A stretch of DNA of 64,000 nucleotides from Oscillospiraceae bacterium (lineage in GTDB: Bacteria; Bacillota; Clostridia; Christensenellales; Aristaeellaceae): positions 1 to 64,000 of the forward strand of contig JAIRSO010000018.1 of the NCBI GenBank assembly GCA_031255415.1, in the 5' to 3' direction. Under the pieces are notes generated by a model. That model was not told the origin of the DNA, did not search any database, and saw nothing but the letters and a program-made list of their open reading frames with translations. Shown here piece after piece: positions 46,645-56,401 of this stretch. The first letter of the stretch is position 1. Each line of letters begins with the position of its first letter. Position numbers and translations under genes: made by a program.

Positions 46645-48288
46645 ATGATTGACGGGACGGACTTCCTGATCGGTTTGCCCTTCTGCCTGACCGCCGGGTT
46701 GGCGACCGTGCTCGCCGCGCGCGTCCCGCTGCACCTGATGCAGTTGGAAAGCTACCAACTGCCAGGCTACCGGCGCGCGGTCGGCGACAATCCGCTGCGC
46801 GCTCTGCTGCCGGGGATCGCGTGCGCGATGTTCAGCGCGCTGATGTTCGGACTCGCGTCGCTTCATTTTATATGGTACGCGGAGCCTCGCGCGCTGACGA
46901 TCCATAACGCGGTAGCGTCACTGTGGATGATCGCCGCGATGCTGGCTAGCCTGGCGTTCAGCGCGGCGGTCGAGCTATATATCCGAAAGAAGCCGGCGAA
47001 GAAACCATTGGTTGTGACAAACCGCATGAAACGGCTCGCCGCGTCGCTGGGGATCGTCACGTTCGCGATAGCGTGCCTGATGGCGTTCGTGCCGCGCTGG
47101 ATCGGGGCGGTTCCGCTGCTGCCGATATTCACGCCCGCGCTGGCGGCGCTCGCCGCTATTTGCGTGGAGCCCGTTGAAAAGCATATAAACAACGGGTTTT
47201 TCAAGGACGCGCAGCGCATGTTGAACGAGCGCCCGGACTTGATCCGCATAGGCGTGACTGGCAGTTATGGTAAAACCTCGACCAAATTCATGCTCGCGGC
47301 GATACTCGGCGAGAAGTACAACGTACTGGCGACTCCATCCAGTTTTAACACGTCGATGGGCGTGACGCGAGTCATTCGCGAACAGTTGAAGCCCGAACAC
47401 CAAGCGTTCATTGCGGAGATGGGCGCGCGACATATCGGCGACGTCAAGGAGTTGTGCGAATTGACTCGACCGACGATCGGGATCATCACGTCCGTCGGGC
47501 CGCAGCACCTGGAGACGTTCAAGACCCAGCGGAATATTACCGATACCAAGTATGAACTGATACAAGCCCTGCCGGACGACGGACACGCCGTGTTCGTCGC
47601 CGACGGCGCGATAGTCGAAGAGTTGTACAACAAAACGGAAAAACCGCGCAAGCACCTCGCCGGGGAACGCGCAGGCGGCGAGGGGGTCAGGGCGGAGTCT
47701 ATCACTACTGGATCGTGGGGCAGCAGGTTCACGATCGTGTTCGCGGACGGAACGAAGACGGCCTGCGAAACCAAACTGTTGGGCGCGCATAATATCAGCA
47801 ACCTGTTGCTGGCGGCTACGGCAGCCAAACTGCTGGGGCTTACGCCCGCGCAGATCGCGTCCGGTATCGCTAAGATACAGCCGATCGAGCACCGCCTTCA
47901 GCTGCTGCCCAGCGCGAACGGCGTGACGGTCATCGACGACGCTTTCAACAGCAACCCCGCCGGGGCGAAGGCCGCGCTGGCTGTGCTTAGCACGTTCCCG
48001 CCGCGCCGCGTGCTGGTCACGCCCGGCATGGTCGAGCTGGGCGACGAGGAGGACGCGCTCAACCGCGCTTTCGGCGAGTCGATGAAAGGCTCGGCGGATA
48101 TCGTCATACTCGTGGGCGCGAAACGCGCGCGGCCTATACTCGACGGACTCAAAGCCTCCGGTTTTGACGAAGCCTCGATACACCAGGCGGAGGACCTGAA
48201 CGCTGCGCGCGAGATCCTCGCCAAGCTATTGCAACCCGGCGACACGGTGCTGTTCGAGAACGATTTGCCCGACAACTATCAGTCGTAG
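46645..48288 (+). CDS. murF: UDP-N-acetylmuramoyl-tripeptide--D-alanyl-D-alanine ligase family protein with N-terminal membrane domain
   Basis: RIGVTGSYGKTSTKFMLAAIL; EMGARHIGDVKELCELTRPTIGIITSVGPQHLETF; VTVIDDAFNSNPAGAKAAL. Confidence 0.88.
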   Translation: MIDGTDFLIGLPFCLTAGLATVLAARVPLHLMQLESYQLPGYRRAVGDNPLRALLPGIACAMFSALMFGLASLHFIWYAEPRALTIHNAVASLWMIAAMLASLAFSAAVELYIRKKPAKKPLVVTNRMKRLAASLGIVTFAIACLMAFVPRWIGAVPLLPIFTPALAALAAICVEPVEKHINNGFFKDAQRMLNERPDLIRIGVTGSYGKTSTKFMLAAILGEKYNVLATPSSFNTSMGVTRVIREQLKPEHQAFIAEMGARHIGDVKELCELTRPTIGIITSVGPQHLETFKTQRNITDTKYELIQALPDDGHAVFVADGAIVEELYNKTEKPRKHLAGERAGGEGVRAESITTGSWGSRFTIVFADGTKTACETKLLGAHNISNLLLAATAAKLLGLTPAQIASGIAKIQPIEHRLQLLPSANGVTVIDDAFNSNPAGAKAALAVLSTFPPRRVLVTPGMVELGDEEDALNRAFGESMKGSADIVILVGAKRARPILDGLKASGFDEASIHQAEDLNAAREILAKLLQPGDTVLFENDLPDNYQS

Positions 48289-48299
48289 GAGGTAGCGTC

Positions 48300-49535
48300 A
48301 TGAGAAAGACCATGGCAGTGCTGTTCGGCGGACGCAGCGTTGAGCACGACGTGTCGATCGTGTCGGCGGTGCAATGGATGGCGGCGGCGGACGCGTCGAG
48401 GTATAACGTCGTTCCGGTGTACCTATCCCACGATGGATCGTGGTACACGGGCGAACCGCTGAAAGAGTTGAGCGCGTATAAACCGTTCAGTCCATTAGCG
48501 CCCGGGATCGTCAAGACGCTGCCCGATCTGACCGCCAACGCGAGGACGTTGTTGTCCGTATCCGAAAAACCGCGCCTGTTCGGCGGTTCCAGGCCAGAGC
48601 TAAAGGTCGTGGCGGCGATCGACGTTGCCGTTCCGATATTCCACGGCCTAAACGGGGAGGACGGAACCGTTCAAGGCGTGCTCGAACTGATGAACGTGCC
48701 GTATACATCCAGCGGTTTGGTCGGATCGTCGGTGGGCATGGATAAGATCGCGATGAAACAGCTGTTCCGGGGCATGGGATTCCCGATCCTTGACTTCCAA
48801 TGGACCTCGCGCGGCGAGTGGGACGCGCGGCGTGAGGATGTGTTAAGCGGGATCGAGGCGAAAATGGTTTACCCGATGTTCGTAAAACCCGCGAACCTTG
48901 GCTCTTCGATAGGCATAGCGAAGGCGAAGGATCGCGGCGAACTCGCGGACGCGATGGAAGTCGCGCTCTCGTATGACAGGCGCGCGCTGGTCGAGCCGGC
49001 CGTGATCGACCCGATAGAGGTGAACTGCTCCGCGCTGGGGTTTGAGGAAGACGCGGAGGTATCCGTCTGTGAAATGCCCGTGAGCTGGCAGGAATTTCTA
49101 ACGTTCGAGGAGAAGTATATACCGGACGCGGACGGATCGAAACTATCCGGCGGCGGCAAAACCGGGAGCAAGTCGCCGGGAGGCATGGCTAACGCGAAAC
49201 GGCGCATCCCGGCTCCTATAAGCGACGAGCTTACGCGGCGCGTCCAGGGTCTGAGCAAGGACGTGTTCCGCGCTCTCGACTGCAAGGGAGTCGTGCGGAT
49301 CGATTATATCATCGAGCCAGCGACCGGCGCGCTCTACGTCAACGAGATCAATACGATACCGGGATCGCTGGCGTATTATCTGTGGGAAGCGTCCGGACTG
49401 CCGTACCCGAAACTGATCGACCGCATGGTCGAGCTGGCTGAACGCGCTCACGAGCGCAAGAACGCGGCGAAGTTCGGATTCGACTCGACGATACTCCAAT
49501 CCGTCTCGATCGGACGCGCGGCTGCGAAACGCTGA
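48300..49535 (+). CDS. ddl: D-alanine--D-alanine ligase
   Basis: VLFGGRSVEHDVSIVSA; VPIFHGLNGEDGTVQGVLELMNVPYTSSGLVGSSVGMDKIAMK; VRIDYIIEPATGALYVNEINTIPGSLAYYLWEASG. Confidence 0.94.
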   Translation: MRKTMAVLFGGRSVEHDVSIVSAVQWMAAADASRYNVVPVYLSHDGSWYTGEPLKELSAYKPFSPLAPGIVKTLPDLTANARTLLSVSEKPRLFGGSRPELKVVAAIDVAVPIFHGLNGEDGTVQGVLELMNVPYTSSGLVGSSVGMDKIAMKQLFRGMGFPILDFQWTSRGEWDARREDVLSGIEAKMVYPMFVKPANLGSSIGIAKAKDRGELADAMEVALSYDRRALVEPAVIDPIEVNCSALGFEEDAEVSVCEMPVSWQEFLTFEEKYIPDADGSKLSGGGKTGSKSPGGMANAKRRIPAPISDELTRRVQGLSKDVFRALDCKGVVRIDYIIEPATGALYVNEINTIPGSLAYYLWEASGLPYPKLIDRMVELAERAHERKNAAKFGFDSTILQSVSIGRAAAKR

Positions 49536-49623
49536 CCGATTCAGTCGATCCCGCTGGGTTAGCGATGTTTGTTACCCATACATACACAGCGCGCGGGGCG
49601 CGCCGCTAAGTGGAGATACCGCT

Positions 49624-50019
49624 ATGTACAACCATCAGGAACCCGATACCCCCATAGGCGCGGTGATATCGAACAACCCTGTCGTGAACCTTACGGCGAC
49701 TATCGCGTCGGCGTCGTTCATGGCAGGGCTGTTCCTGTGCTTCGCCGATACCCGCAGTAAAACTATCCGGCGTTACTCCGTGCAGTCGGTGGGGCTGGGC
49801 GCGGCGTGGATCGCGTTCGCTATGGCGGTGTGGATACTCGCGCTGCTCGTTTCGTATATACCGATCGCGGGCGGCGCGCTGGAGACGGCGCTCTACGTCG
49901 TCGGCGGGATTGGCACGATTGTTTGTTTTATCACGCGCGTGCGCATGATGTTCAGCGCGTATAGGGGGCTGGCATACGCGCTGCCCGTCGTCGGCGCTAC
50001 TCTAAGGAAGTTTGAGTAG
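49624..50019 (+). CDS. Small hypothetical membrane protein
   Basis: 131 aa, about three hydrophobic segments; gtggag SD; 3' end overlaps the convergent MFS gene. Confidence 0.6.
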   Translation: MYNHQEPDTPIGAVISNNPVVNLTATIASASFMAGLFLCFADTRSKTIRRYSVQSVGLGAAWIAFAMAVWILALLVSYIPIAGGALETALYVVGGIGTIVCFITRVRMMFSAYRGLAYALPVVGATLRKFE

Positions 50020-51454
50020 CGCTCTGATACTTCCGGCTCGCAGCCATTATTACCAGCGATACGCAGAACAACAGCGCTATCGATAGTATCGAGTATGAAC
50101 TGCGCCCGGTGAACGCCTTCGTCATCGCGTACAGCAACGGGCCGACTATCGCGGCGAATTTTCCGAATATCTCAAAGAACCCGAAATACTCGCCCGCGTG
50201 ATCCTGCGGCGCCAGTTTCCCAAAATACGACCGCGACAGCGCCTGAATCCCTCCCTGCACGGAGCCTACCATCGCCGCTAGTATCCAGAACAGCACCGTT
50301 GACGACGCTACGGCGCTTACATACTCGGGGCGCGCGTTCCACGCGGCTTCCGGTATCGACGCGTCCATCAGCGCCTGGTTGATTACGGTTAGATTGCCCG
50401 TTCGCGCTATCGCCGCGCCATGCTCGGCTAGCGCCTCCAGTTTGACCGGGATCTCCGCGCGCTCGATCAGGTATCCCATAAAGAACCCAACCACGCATAT
50501 CGCGGCGTATATAACCACCGCGATGGTCAGCATGTTCAGCGACCCAACCCTCTTGGCGAACCGGCTGAACAGTATGCTGAACGGGAACGCCACGATCTGC
50601 GTCACCAACAGCGCCAGTATCATCCCGATCATGCCCAGCCCCAACTGCGTGCCGTAACTCGTCGCCAGGCTGATGATCGTGCCCACGCCGTCGATATAGA
50701 AGAAATACGCGGCGAGGAACAGCAGCAGGCCTTTGTTGCTTACGATCTTCTTCGCGGTGCCGGCGATGCTCGACAGCGTCTCGCGCAGCACGCCGTCCTT
50801 GGGCTTCTCAACGAAACCAACCTGCTTCACGTTCCTTAGGAACGGTATCGAAAATACACCCCACCACGCGACCGTCAGCAGTACGGACAGCTTCACCGCG
50901 GTCGTCGTGGTCAGCCCGAACGAACCGCCGAACTGGATCAGCGCGATACTGATCAGGAACGGTATCGTGCTGCCGCCGATGTATCCCATCGCGTAGCCCC
51001 AGCCGGAGACGCGATCCATCCGGTCGGGCGTGGTAACGTCGGGCAGGAAACTATCGTACAGCAGACAGCTTCCGCTGAACCCTATGTGCGAGAATATGTA
51101 TCCAACCAGAAGAAACCGCCAGTTGTCGGATACCGCGCACAGTCCCGTAAACACAAGCCCGATCGCGAGGAATCCGCCAAACAACTTCTTTTTGTATCCC
51201 TTGTAGTCGGCGAAAGCGCCCGCTATCGGAGCCATGACCGCCACCGCCAGTACGGATATCGTCGTCCCTATGCTCCACCAATAGTCGCCGCCGCGCGGAT
51301 CGTCCACCAGTCCGGTGAAGAAGGCGCTGAACACCGCCGCCATCATGATCGTGGCGTAAACGGAGTTCGCCCAGTCGTAGATGATCCAGCTTCGCTCCAG
51401 CGGGGTGAAGCGTGATCTCGCGCGCGACTCGCGCGCGCCGGGCATTGCGTTCAT
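49997..51454 (-). CDS. MFS transporter, UMF1-type
   Basis: LERSWIIYDWANSVYATIMMAAVFSAFFTGLV; DRVSGWGYAMGYIGGSTIPFLISI; GSVQGGIQALSRSYFGKLAPQDHAGEYFGFFEIFGKFAAIVGPLLYA. Confidence 0.92.
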   Translation of the reverse strand: MNAMPGARESRARSRFTPLERSWIIYDWANSVYATIMMAAVFSAFFTGLVDDPRGGDYWWSIGTTISVLAVAVMAPIAGAFADYKGYKKKLFGGFLAIGLVFTGLCAVSDNWRFLLVGYIFSHIGFSGSCLLYDSFLPDVTTPDRMDRVSGWGYAMGYIGGSTIPFLISIALIQFGGSFGLTTTTAVKLSVLLTVAWWGVFSIPFLRNVKQVGFVEKPKDGVLRETLSSIAGTAKKIVSNKGLLLFLAAYFFYIDGVGTIISLATSYGTQLGLGMIGMILALLVTQIVAFPFSILFSRFAKRVGSLNMLTIAVVIYAAICVVGFFMGYLIERAEIPVKLEALAEHGAAIARTGNLTVINQALMDASIPEAAWNARPEYVSAVASSTVLFWILAAMVGSVQGGIQALSRSYFGKLAPQDHAGEYFGFFEIFGKFAAIVGPLLYAMTKAFTGRSSYSILSIALLFCVSLVIMAASRKYQSATQTSLE

Positions 51455-51502
51455 GGCTGACCCTCCCGATGATTAATGAATGGCGCGGGATACGCGATCC
51501 GC

Positions 51503-52228
51503 TCAACCCAGCGGCGAGCGCGCCGGCTCGCCCGCTCTTCGCGGATACTTGTCCGGGCATGATCGAACCGCCAGCGCCATTGCTAGCACATGCCGCGATC
51601 CGGTTCCCGGCACTCCCGCCGATACCGGATCAAGAAGCCTCGCGCCTAGCATAGCCGCCGCTCTCCTCGCCCCGGGATACTCGTCCTCGACAGCCGGGCC
51701 TTTATGTGCGATCAGCATACCGCCCGCCCTCAACAGCGGCACGGCTAGTTCCAATAATACGGACAGCGGCGCGACCGCCCTGCATAGCGCCAGATCATAC
51801 CCGCCGCGCCTCTCCTTCATTCTGCCGAAATCCTCGGCGCGCGCCCTCGCCACCTCGGTGTTTAATCCCAACGCCTCCACCGCGCGGCGCAGGAACGCGC
51901 ATCGTTTCTCCATCGAGTCCAATAACGTAAAGGTTATATCAGGCCGCGCTATAGCCAGCGGCACGCCGGGGAATCCAGCCCCCGTTCCAACGTCCACCGC
52001 GCGCTTACCCTTGATCCTCGTCGTCAGAGGCGTTAACGAATCCAAATAAAGCCGCTGGATGTAGTCCGGCGCGTCCAGGTCGCGCGTGAGATTCTGCCGC
52101 TGATTCTCGTCGCGGAGCATCTCGTCATACAGCCGGAATTTTTCAGCCGCGCCGGACGGCAGCGCGATACCCATCCCGGCGCAGCCTTCCTCCAGCGTCC
52201 CGACGAACGTCCCCGTATCGCCAGGCAC
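51503..52228 (-). CDS. rsmG: 16S rRNA (guanine(527)-N(7))-methyltransferase RsmG
   Basis: NLTRDLDAPDYIQRLYLDSLTPL; AVDVGTGAGFPGVPLAIARPDITFTLLDSMEKRCAFLR. Confidence 0.95.
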   Translation of the reverse strand: MPGDTGTFVGTLEEGCAGMGIALPSGAAEKFRLYDEMLRDENQRQNLTRDLDAPDYIQRLYLDSLTPLTTRIKGKRAVDVGTGAGFPGVPLAIARPDITFTLLDSMEKRCAFLRRAVEALGLNTEVARARAEDFGRMKERRGGYDLALCRAVAPLSVLLELAVPLLRAGGMLIAHKGPAVEDEYPGARRAAAMLGARLLDPVSAGVPGTGSRHVLAMALAVRSCPDKYPRRAGEPARSPLG

Positions 52229-52232
52229 TATA

Positions 52233-53171
52233 TCATTCGCCCAGCATCGCCGCGCCTATTATCCCCGCGTCGTTGCCCAGCGTCGCCAGTTCTATATCCG
52301 CGTACGGCAGCGTTCTGAAGAAGATGTAATTCTTCAGCGCGAGCCTTACCGCGTCCAGCAGGAACGCGCCCGCCTTCGATACGCCGCCGCCCAGCACGAT
52401 CATATCCGGATCGATGAAACTGATGATCGAGTTGATCCCTTGCGCCAGATAGTGCGTATACTGGTCAAACACCATCATCGCGGTGGGATCGCCGTCCTTG
52501 GCGTGATCCACGATCATCTTGGCGGTCAGGTTCGACGGGTTCTGTTCCGCCTCTATCGCCAGAGCGCTGTGCGGATGCGTGCGTATCGCCTCGCCGCCCA
52601 GCCGGATCATCCCCGTCGCGGACGCGTAGCGTTCCAGACAGCCGCGCTTGCCGCACGTGCACATCTCGCCGTCCGCGACGAAGGTTAGATGCCCTAGCTC
52701 GCCGCCTACCCCGTGCGCGCCCGTGTATATCTTCTTATTGATGATGATCCCGCCGCCCAGCCCCGTGCCCAGCGTCAAAAAAACGGAGTTGGGCACGCCC
52801 GCGCTGACCCCGGCCATAGCTTCCGCCAGCCCCGCGACGTTCGCGTCGTTATCGATGTACAGCGGCTTATCGATCGCCTCGCGGAACACGCGCTCCAGCG
52901 GCACGTCGTGCCAGCCCAGATTCGTACAGAACACCACCATGCCGCCTATCGCGGTGCCCGGCACGCCCACGCCTATCGAGCGCAGATCGTCCGCCTTGAA
53001 TCCCGCTTCATCCAGCGCGCGCCGCGACAGCGATATCATGTCGTCCACTACGGGCCGCCACGGACGCGACGCGAGCGTGGGCGATTCCGCCTTATGCAGT
53101 ATCTTTCCCTCGTCCGTTACTACCCCTACCGCGATGTTCGTCGCTCCCAGGTCTATGCCGATCCTGACCAT
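52233..53171 (-). CDS. ROK family glucokinase
   Basis: RIGIDLGATNIAVGVV; LTLGTGLGGGIIINKKIYTGAHGVGGELGHLTFVADGEMCTCGKRGCLERYAS. Confidence 0.94.
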   Translation of the reverse strand: MVRIGIDLGATNIAVGVVTDEGKILHKAESPTLASRPWRPVVDDMISLSRRALDEAGFKADDLRSIGVGVPGTAIGGMVVFCTNLGWHDVPLERVFREAIDKPLYIDNDANVAGLAEAMAGVSAGVPNSVFLTLGTGLGGGIIINKKIYTGAHGVGGELGHLTFVADGEMCTCGKRGCLERYASATGMIRLGGEAIRTHPHSALAIEAEQNPSNLTAKMIVDHAKDGDPTAMMVFDQYTHYLAQGINSIISFIDPDMIVLGGGVSKAGAFLLDAVRLALKNYIFFRTLPYADIELATLGNDAGIIGAAMLGE

Positions 53172-53203
53172 ACAGCGCCAGCCTCCTCGAGGTTAATAAT
53201 TAT

Positions 53204-54163
53204 TCACCAGTCCGATTCTCCGGGCAGAGACGGCGGCGTGTTCGCGGACTCGCTGACCATGGACATGAGCCGTTTATCCAGCTCCACCGCCGCGTTATAG
53301 CCCGTATGTTTTAACGTATAGTTGCGCGCCGCGACCTCTATGACTATCGCCAGGTTCCTTCCAGGCTGCACGGGGATCACCATCAGCGGCACCTGCACGC
53401 CCATGATCGCGCTGTGCTCGGTGGTCAATCCCAATCGATCGTACTCGCGATCCTTCACCCACATCTCCAGATGGATCACCAGGTCGATCGACTTGCTGCG
53501 CACTACCGCGCCTATGCCGTACATCGCGCGTATATCGATGATGCCTATGCCGCGTATCTCCATGAAATGCCGGACCATCTCCGGCGCTTCGCCCACCAGG
53601 CGCTGATCCGTCACGCGCCGTACGTCCACCACGTCGTCCGCGACCAATTGATGACCGCGCTTGACCAGCTCCAGCGCGGACTCGCTCTTGCCCACGCCGG
53701 ATTCCCCGGTAAGCAGTATGCCCACCCCGTACACGTTCACCAGCACGCCGTGCAGCGTCTGCCGGGGCGCTAGCTGCGCGTTCAGGAACAATATGCACCC
53801 GCTGACAAACCGCATCGTCGATAGCGCGCTCTGGTACACGGGTACGTCTTTCGCGCGCGCGAACGCCTCCATGTCGGGCGGGCAGCGCATACTGCGGCAC
53901 AGTATGATGCACGGTATATCATACGAGAAAAACCGCTCCAGCCGCTCGTGCCTCACGCCGGGCGGCAGGCTCTCCAGGTACGTCATCTCCACGCGGCCTA
54001 TCACCTGCGGCCCCTCGTGCGGGAAATACTCGAAGAACCCCGCCAGCTGCATGCCGGGCCTGTTCAGATCCGTGGCCTTGATATCCCATCCCTCGCGCGC
54101 GGAGGGTACCAGCACATCCAGGTTCAGCGCCTCCACGAACCGTTTCGCTAGGATCATATCCAT
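53204..54163 (-). CDS. hprK: HPr(Ser) kinase/phosphatase HprK
   Basis: VYGVGILLTGESGVGKSESALELVKRGHQLVADDVVDVRRV; MEIRGIGIIDIRAMYGIGAV. Confidence 0.97.
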   Translation of the reverse strand: MDMILAKRFVEALNLDVLVPSAREGWDIKATDLNRPGMQLAGFFEYFPHEGPQVIGRVEMTYLESLPPGVRHERLERFFSYDIPCIILCRSMRCPPDMEAFARAKDVPVYQSALSTMRFVSGCILFLNAQLAPRQTLHGVLVNVYGVGILLTGESGVGKSESALELVKRGHQLVADDVVDVRRVTDQRLVGEAPEMVRHFMEIRGIGIIDIRAMYGIGAVVRSKSIDLVIHLEMWVKDREYDRLGLTTEHSAIMGVQVPLMVIPVQPGRNLAIVIEVAARNYTLKHTGYNAAVELDKRLMSMVSESANTPPSLPGESDW

Positions 54164-54975
54164 CCTTCCGCCAGCAGCGACTCTATGACCGCCGCCGGAC
54201 CGCACTCGCCGCATTCGCCGCAGACTCGATCCGCGCGCCGCTTCACATCCTTGCGCGCGTTGCCCGTCGCTACGCTCATCCCCGCCCACTCCAGCATCGT
54301 CAGATCGTTGAGCGAGTCGCCGAACGCCAGCGTATCCTCCGGTTTGAATCCCATCTCGCCCGCCAGATACCGCAGCGCGTTCCCTTTGGACACGTCCGGG
54401 TGCGATATCTCCAAAAACTGCGGCTCCGACGTGGTGAATTTGACTACGCCATTGAGATCCTCGTTCGCCTGCTCGATCAGCGAGGGCACGCGCGCTGGAT
54501 CGTCTACGCCCAGCAGTTTGATCGCGGGCTTGTCGAGGAACTGGATCATATCGTCCACCTTGACGCTGCGCAGGCCGGAGGATTTAGCGTAAGCGGTCGC
54601 GTACCCGCACTCTTTATCGTATACGAAGCCGTCGCTCGAGTATGCCTGTACGTATACGCCGCGCGCGCGAAGCCAGCGCACCGCCGCGTGGACGGCCTCG
54701 ACCGGCATGGCGGTTTCGCGGATAACCGCGCCGGTTCCGTTACACACCTGCGCGCCGTTGCACGAGATGTATCTATCCTCCGCGGTCAGTCCGCCGCATA
54801 ATTCCTCCGCGTATGGACGCATAGAAGCGCCGCTTCGACCGGACGCGATGATGATCCGCGCGCCAGCCTCGCGCGCTGCGCGGAATGCCGCCACCGTGCG
54901 CGGAGCTAGGGCGAACGTGACGCGCGGCACCAGCGTTCCGTCCAGGTCGGATACAATCGTGAGTATCCTGCGCAC
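54154..54975 (-). CDS. Cof-type HAD-IIB family hydrolase
   Basis: IVSDLDGTLVPRV; SKGNALRYLAGEMGFKPEDTLAFGDSLNDLTMLEWAGMSVATGNA. Confidence 0.93.
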   Translation of the reverse strand: MRRILTIVSDLDGTLVPRVTFALAPRTVAAFRAAREAGARIIIASGRSGASMRPYAEELCGGLTAEDRYISCNGAQVCNGTGAVIRETAMPVEAVHAAVRWLRARGVYVQAYSSDGFVYDKECGYATAYAKSSGLRSVKVDDMIQFLDKPAIKLLGVDDPARVPSLIEQANEDLNGVVKFTTSEPQFLEISHPDVSKGNALRYLAGEMGFKPEDTLAFGDSLNDLTMLEWAGMSVATGNARKDVKRRADRVCGECGECGPAAVIESLLAEGWI

Positions 54976-54976
54976 G

Positions 54977-56401
54977 TCAGTTGATCTGGGGCAGCGAGGC
55001 CGCCGCGATGCTCTGCCCGACGCGCCTGTTGGATTCGTCCGGCAGATGCAGGGTAAGCTTCCCGGCTAAATCGGGATCGACCGCCGATAAAGCGCGCAGC
55101 GCCTCGACCACAACGCGCTCGCCGCCCACCCCGGACGTTACCCGCCCCAGTATCAGCACGTGCTTAATCTGATAGAACCGCGCGTACCAAGCCAGCGTCC
55201 AGCCCAGATACGCGCCGATCGTGTCGAATATAGCCAGCGCGCCGGCGTGGCCTTTCTCGGCGTTGGCTTGAACGGCCTTCAGTTTCTCTGCGGGGGTAAG
55301 CGATTCGTCCAGTTCGATCCCGGCTGCCGGAGCGAGTTTCGCGGCGGCGTCCTGGCTGAAATACTTTACGCCGCAGCCGTAGTCGCCGGACCATTCGTCT
55401 ATCATAGCGCGAGGGTTAGCGTCAACGGGCACAAACGCCAGTTCATTCAACCAACCCGTAATGTTTCCGTCGTGATCGACGAATCCGCCCGCCTCGCTCG
55501 TGCCCATAGCTATGCCAAGCACGCTGTTTTCGTTGAGATCCATAGCTCCGGCAAGCGCGGTTACGTCGCCGTCGTTCGCCACTTCCAGCGGAACGTCGCC
55601 GATAGCTTTAGCGGCGCGGATATATATATCGTTGACATGCGCGTTGAATTCGTTAATGGGTACTTTGAGGAATAGAGAGGCGACGCGGGTGCGGTTGGCG
55701 ACATAAATGCCCGCGCTGCTGACTCCGATACCGTCCACGCGGGGCATGTGCTCCGCCGCGGATCGGAACGCCGCCAGGATTCCGCTGTAATGATAAGCGG
55801 GGTCGGCTTGGGTTTTGGGGTGCCAGATTACTTCCTCGCTGTATACAGCCTCGCCGTCAATGACTGCCGATACCTTGCGGTCGCTGCCGCCAGCGTCGAA
55901 CCCTATCCGGCATCCGTCTAAATGGCGGCCAACCGTGCGCGCGCCTGATTTGTCGGGCGGGACGCGGTCAAGGGGGACGGATTCGACCGTGAAAGGCCGC
56001 TCGTAAACGCGGGACATAAACTCCGCGTCGAATGCGCGAAGCCCGCCGGGTTTGTAAGCCCCGCGTATGTAATCAACGATATAGTCAGGGGCGCTGATAC
56101 GGAACCTGAATCCGCCGTAAGCCCAGAGCATGGTCTTGACAAGGCGTTCGACAAGGGTGCGGTTGATATCATGCCAATCGGAGGAGTCGGAACGTAAGCG
56201 GAGCCGGTGCGAGGTGGTGTGATTAAGCTCGCGCTCCAGAGAGATCGCGACAGGGACGCTATTGTCGTCGGTGAGGCTGGATTCGTAAGCGTTAAAGAAC
56301 GCGGCCATAGGGAGGAATCCGGGATCAAGCGGAGCATGGTAAGGCAGTTTGGATCGAATACGATCCAGAAACTCAGTAAGACGCGTAACGATCACTCCCA
56401 T
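54977..56401 (-). CDS. ROK-like sugar kinase with N-terminal extension
   Basis: CRIGFDAGGSDRKVSAVIDGEAVYSEEVIW; GIGVSSAGIYVANRTRVASLF; VLGIAMGTSEAGGFVD. Confidence 0.75.
   Translation of the reverse strand: MGVIVTRLTEFLDRIRSKLPYHAPLDPGFLPMAAFFNAYESSLTDDNSVPVAISLERELNHTTSHRLRLRSDSSDWHDINRTLVERLVKTMLWAYGGFRFRISAPDYIVDYIRGAYKPGGLRAFDAEFMSRVYERPFTVESVPLDRVPPDKSGARTVGRHLDGCRIGFDAGGSDRKVSAVIDGEAVYSEEVIWHPKTQADPAYHYSGILAAFRSAAEHMPRVDGIGVSSAGIYVANRTRVASLFLKVPINEFNAHVNDIYIRAAKAIGDVPLEVANDGDVTALAGAMDLNENSVLGIAMGTSEAGGFVDHDGNITGWLNELAFVPVDANPRAMIDEWSGDYGCGVKYFSQDAAAKLAPAAGIELDESLTPAEKLKAVQANAEKGHAGALAIFDTIGAYLGWTLAWYARFYQIKHVLILGRVTSGVGGERVVVEALRALSAVDPDLAGKLTLHLPDESNRRVGQSIAAASLPQIN

Noticed and set aside
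46975-48183. 402-aa minus-strand ORF
   Set aside because: Antisense to murF; Arg/His/Gln-rich shadow frame.
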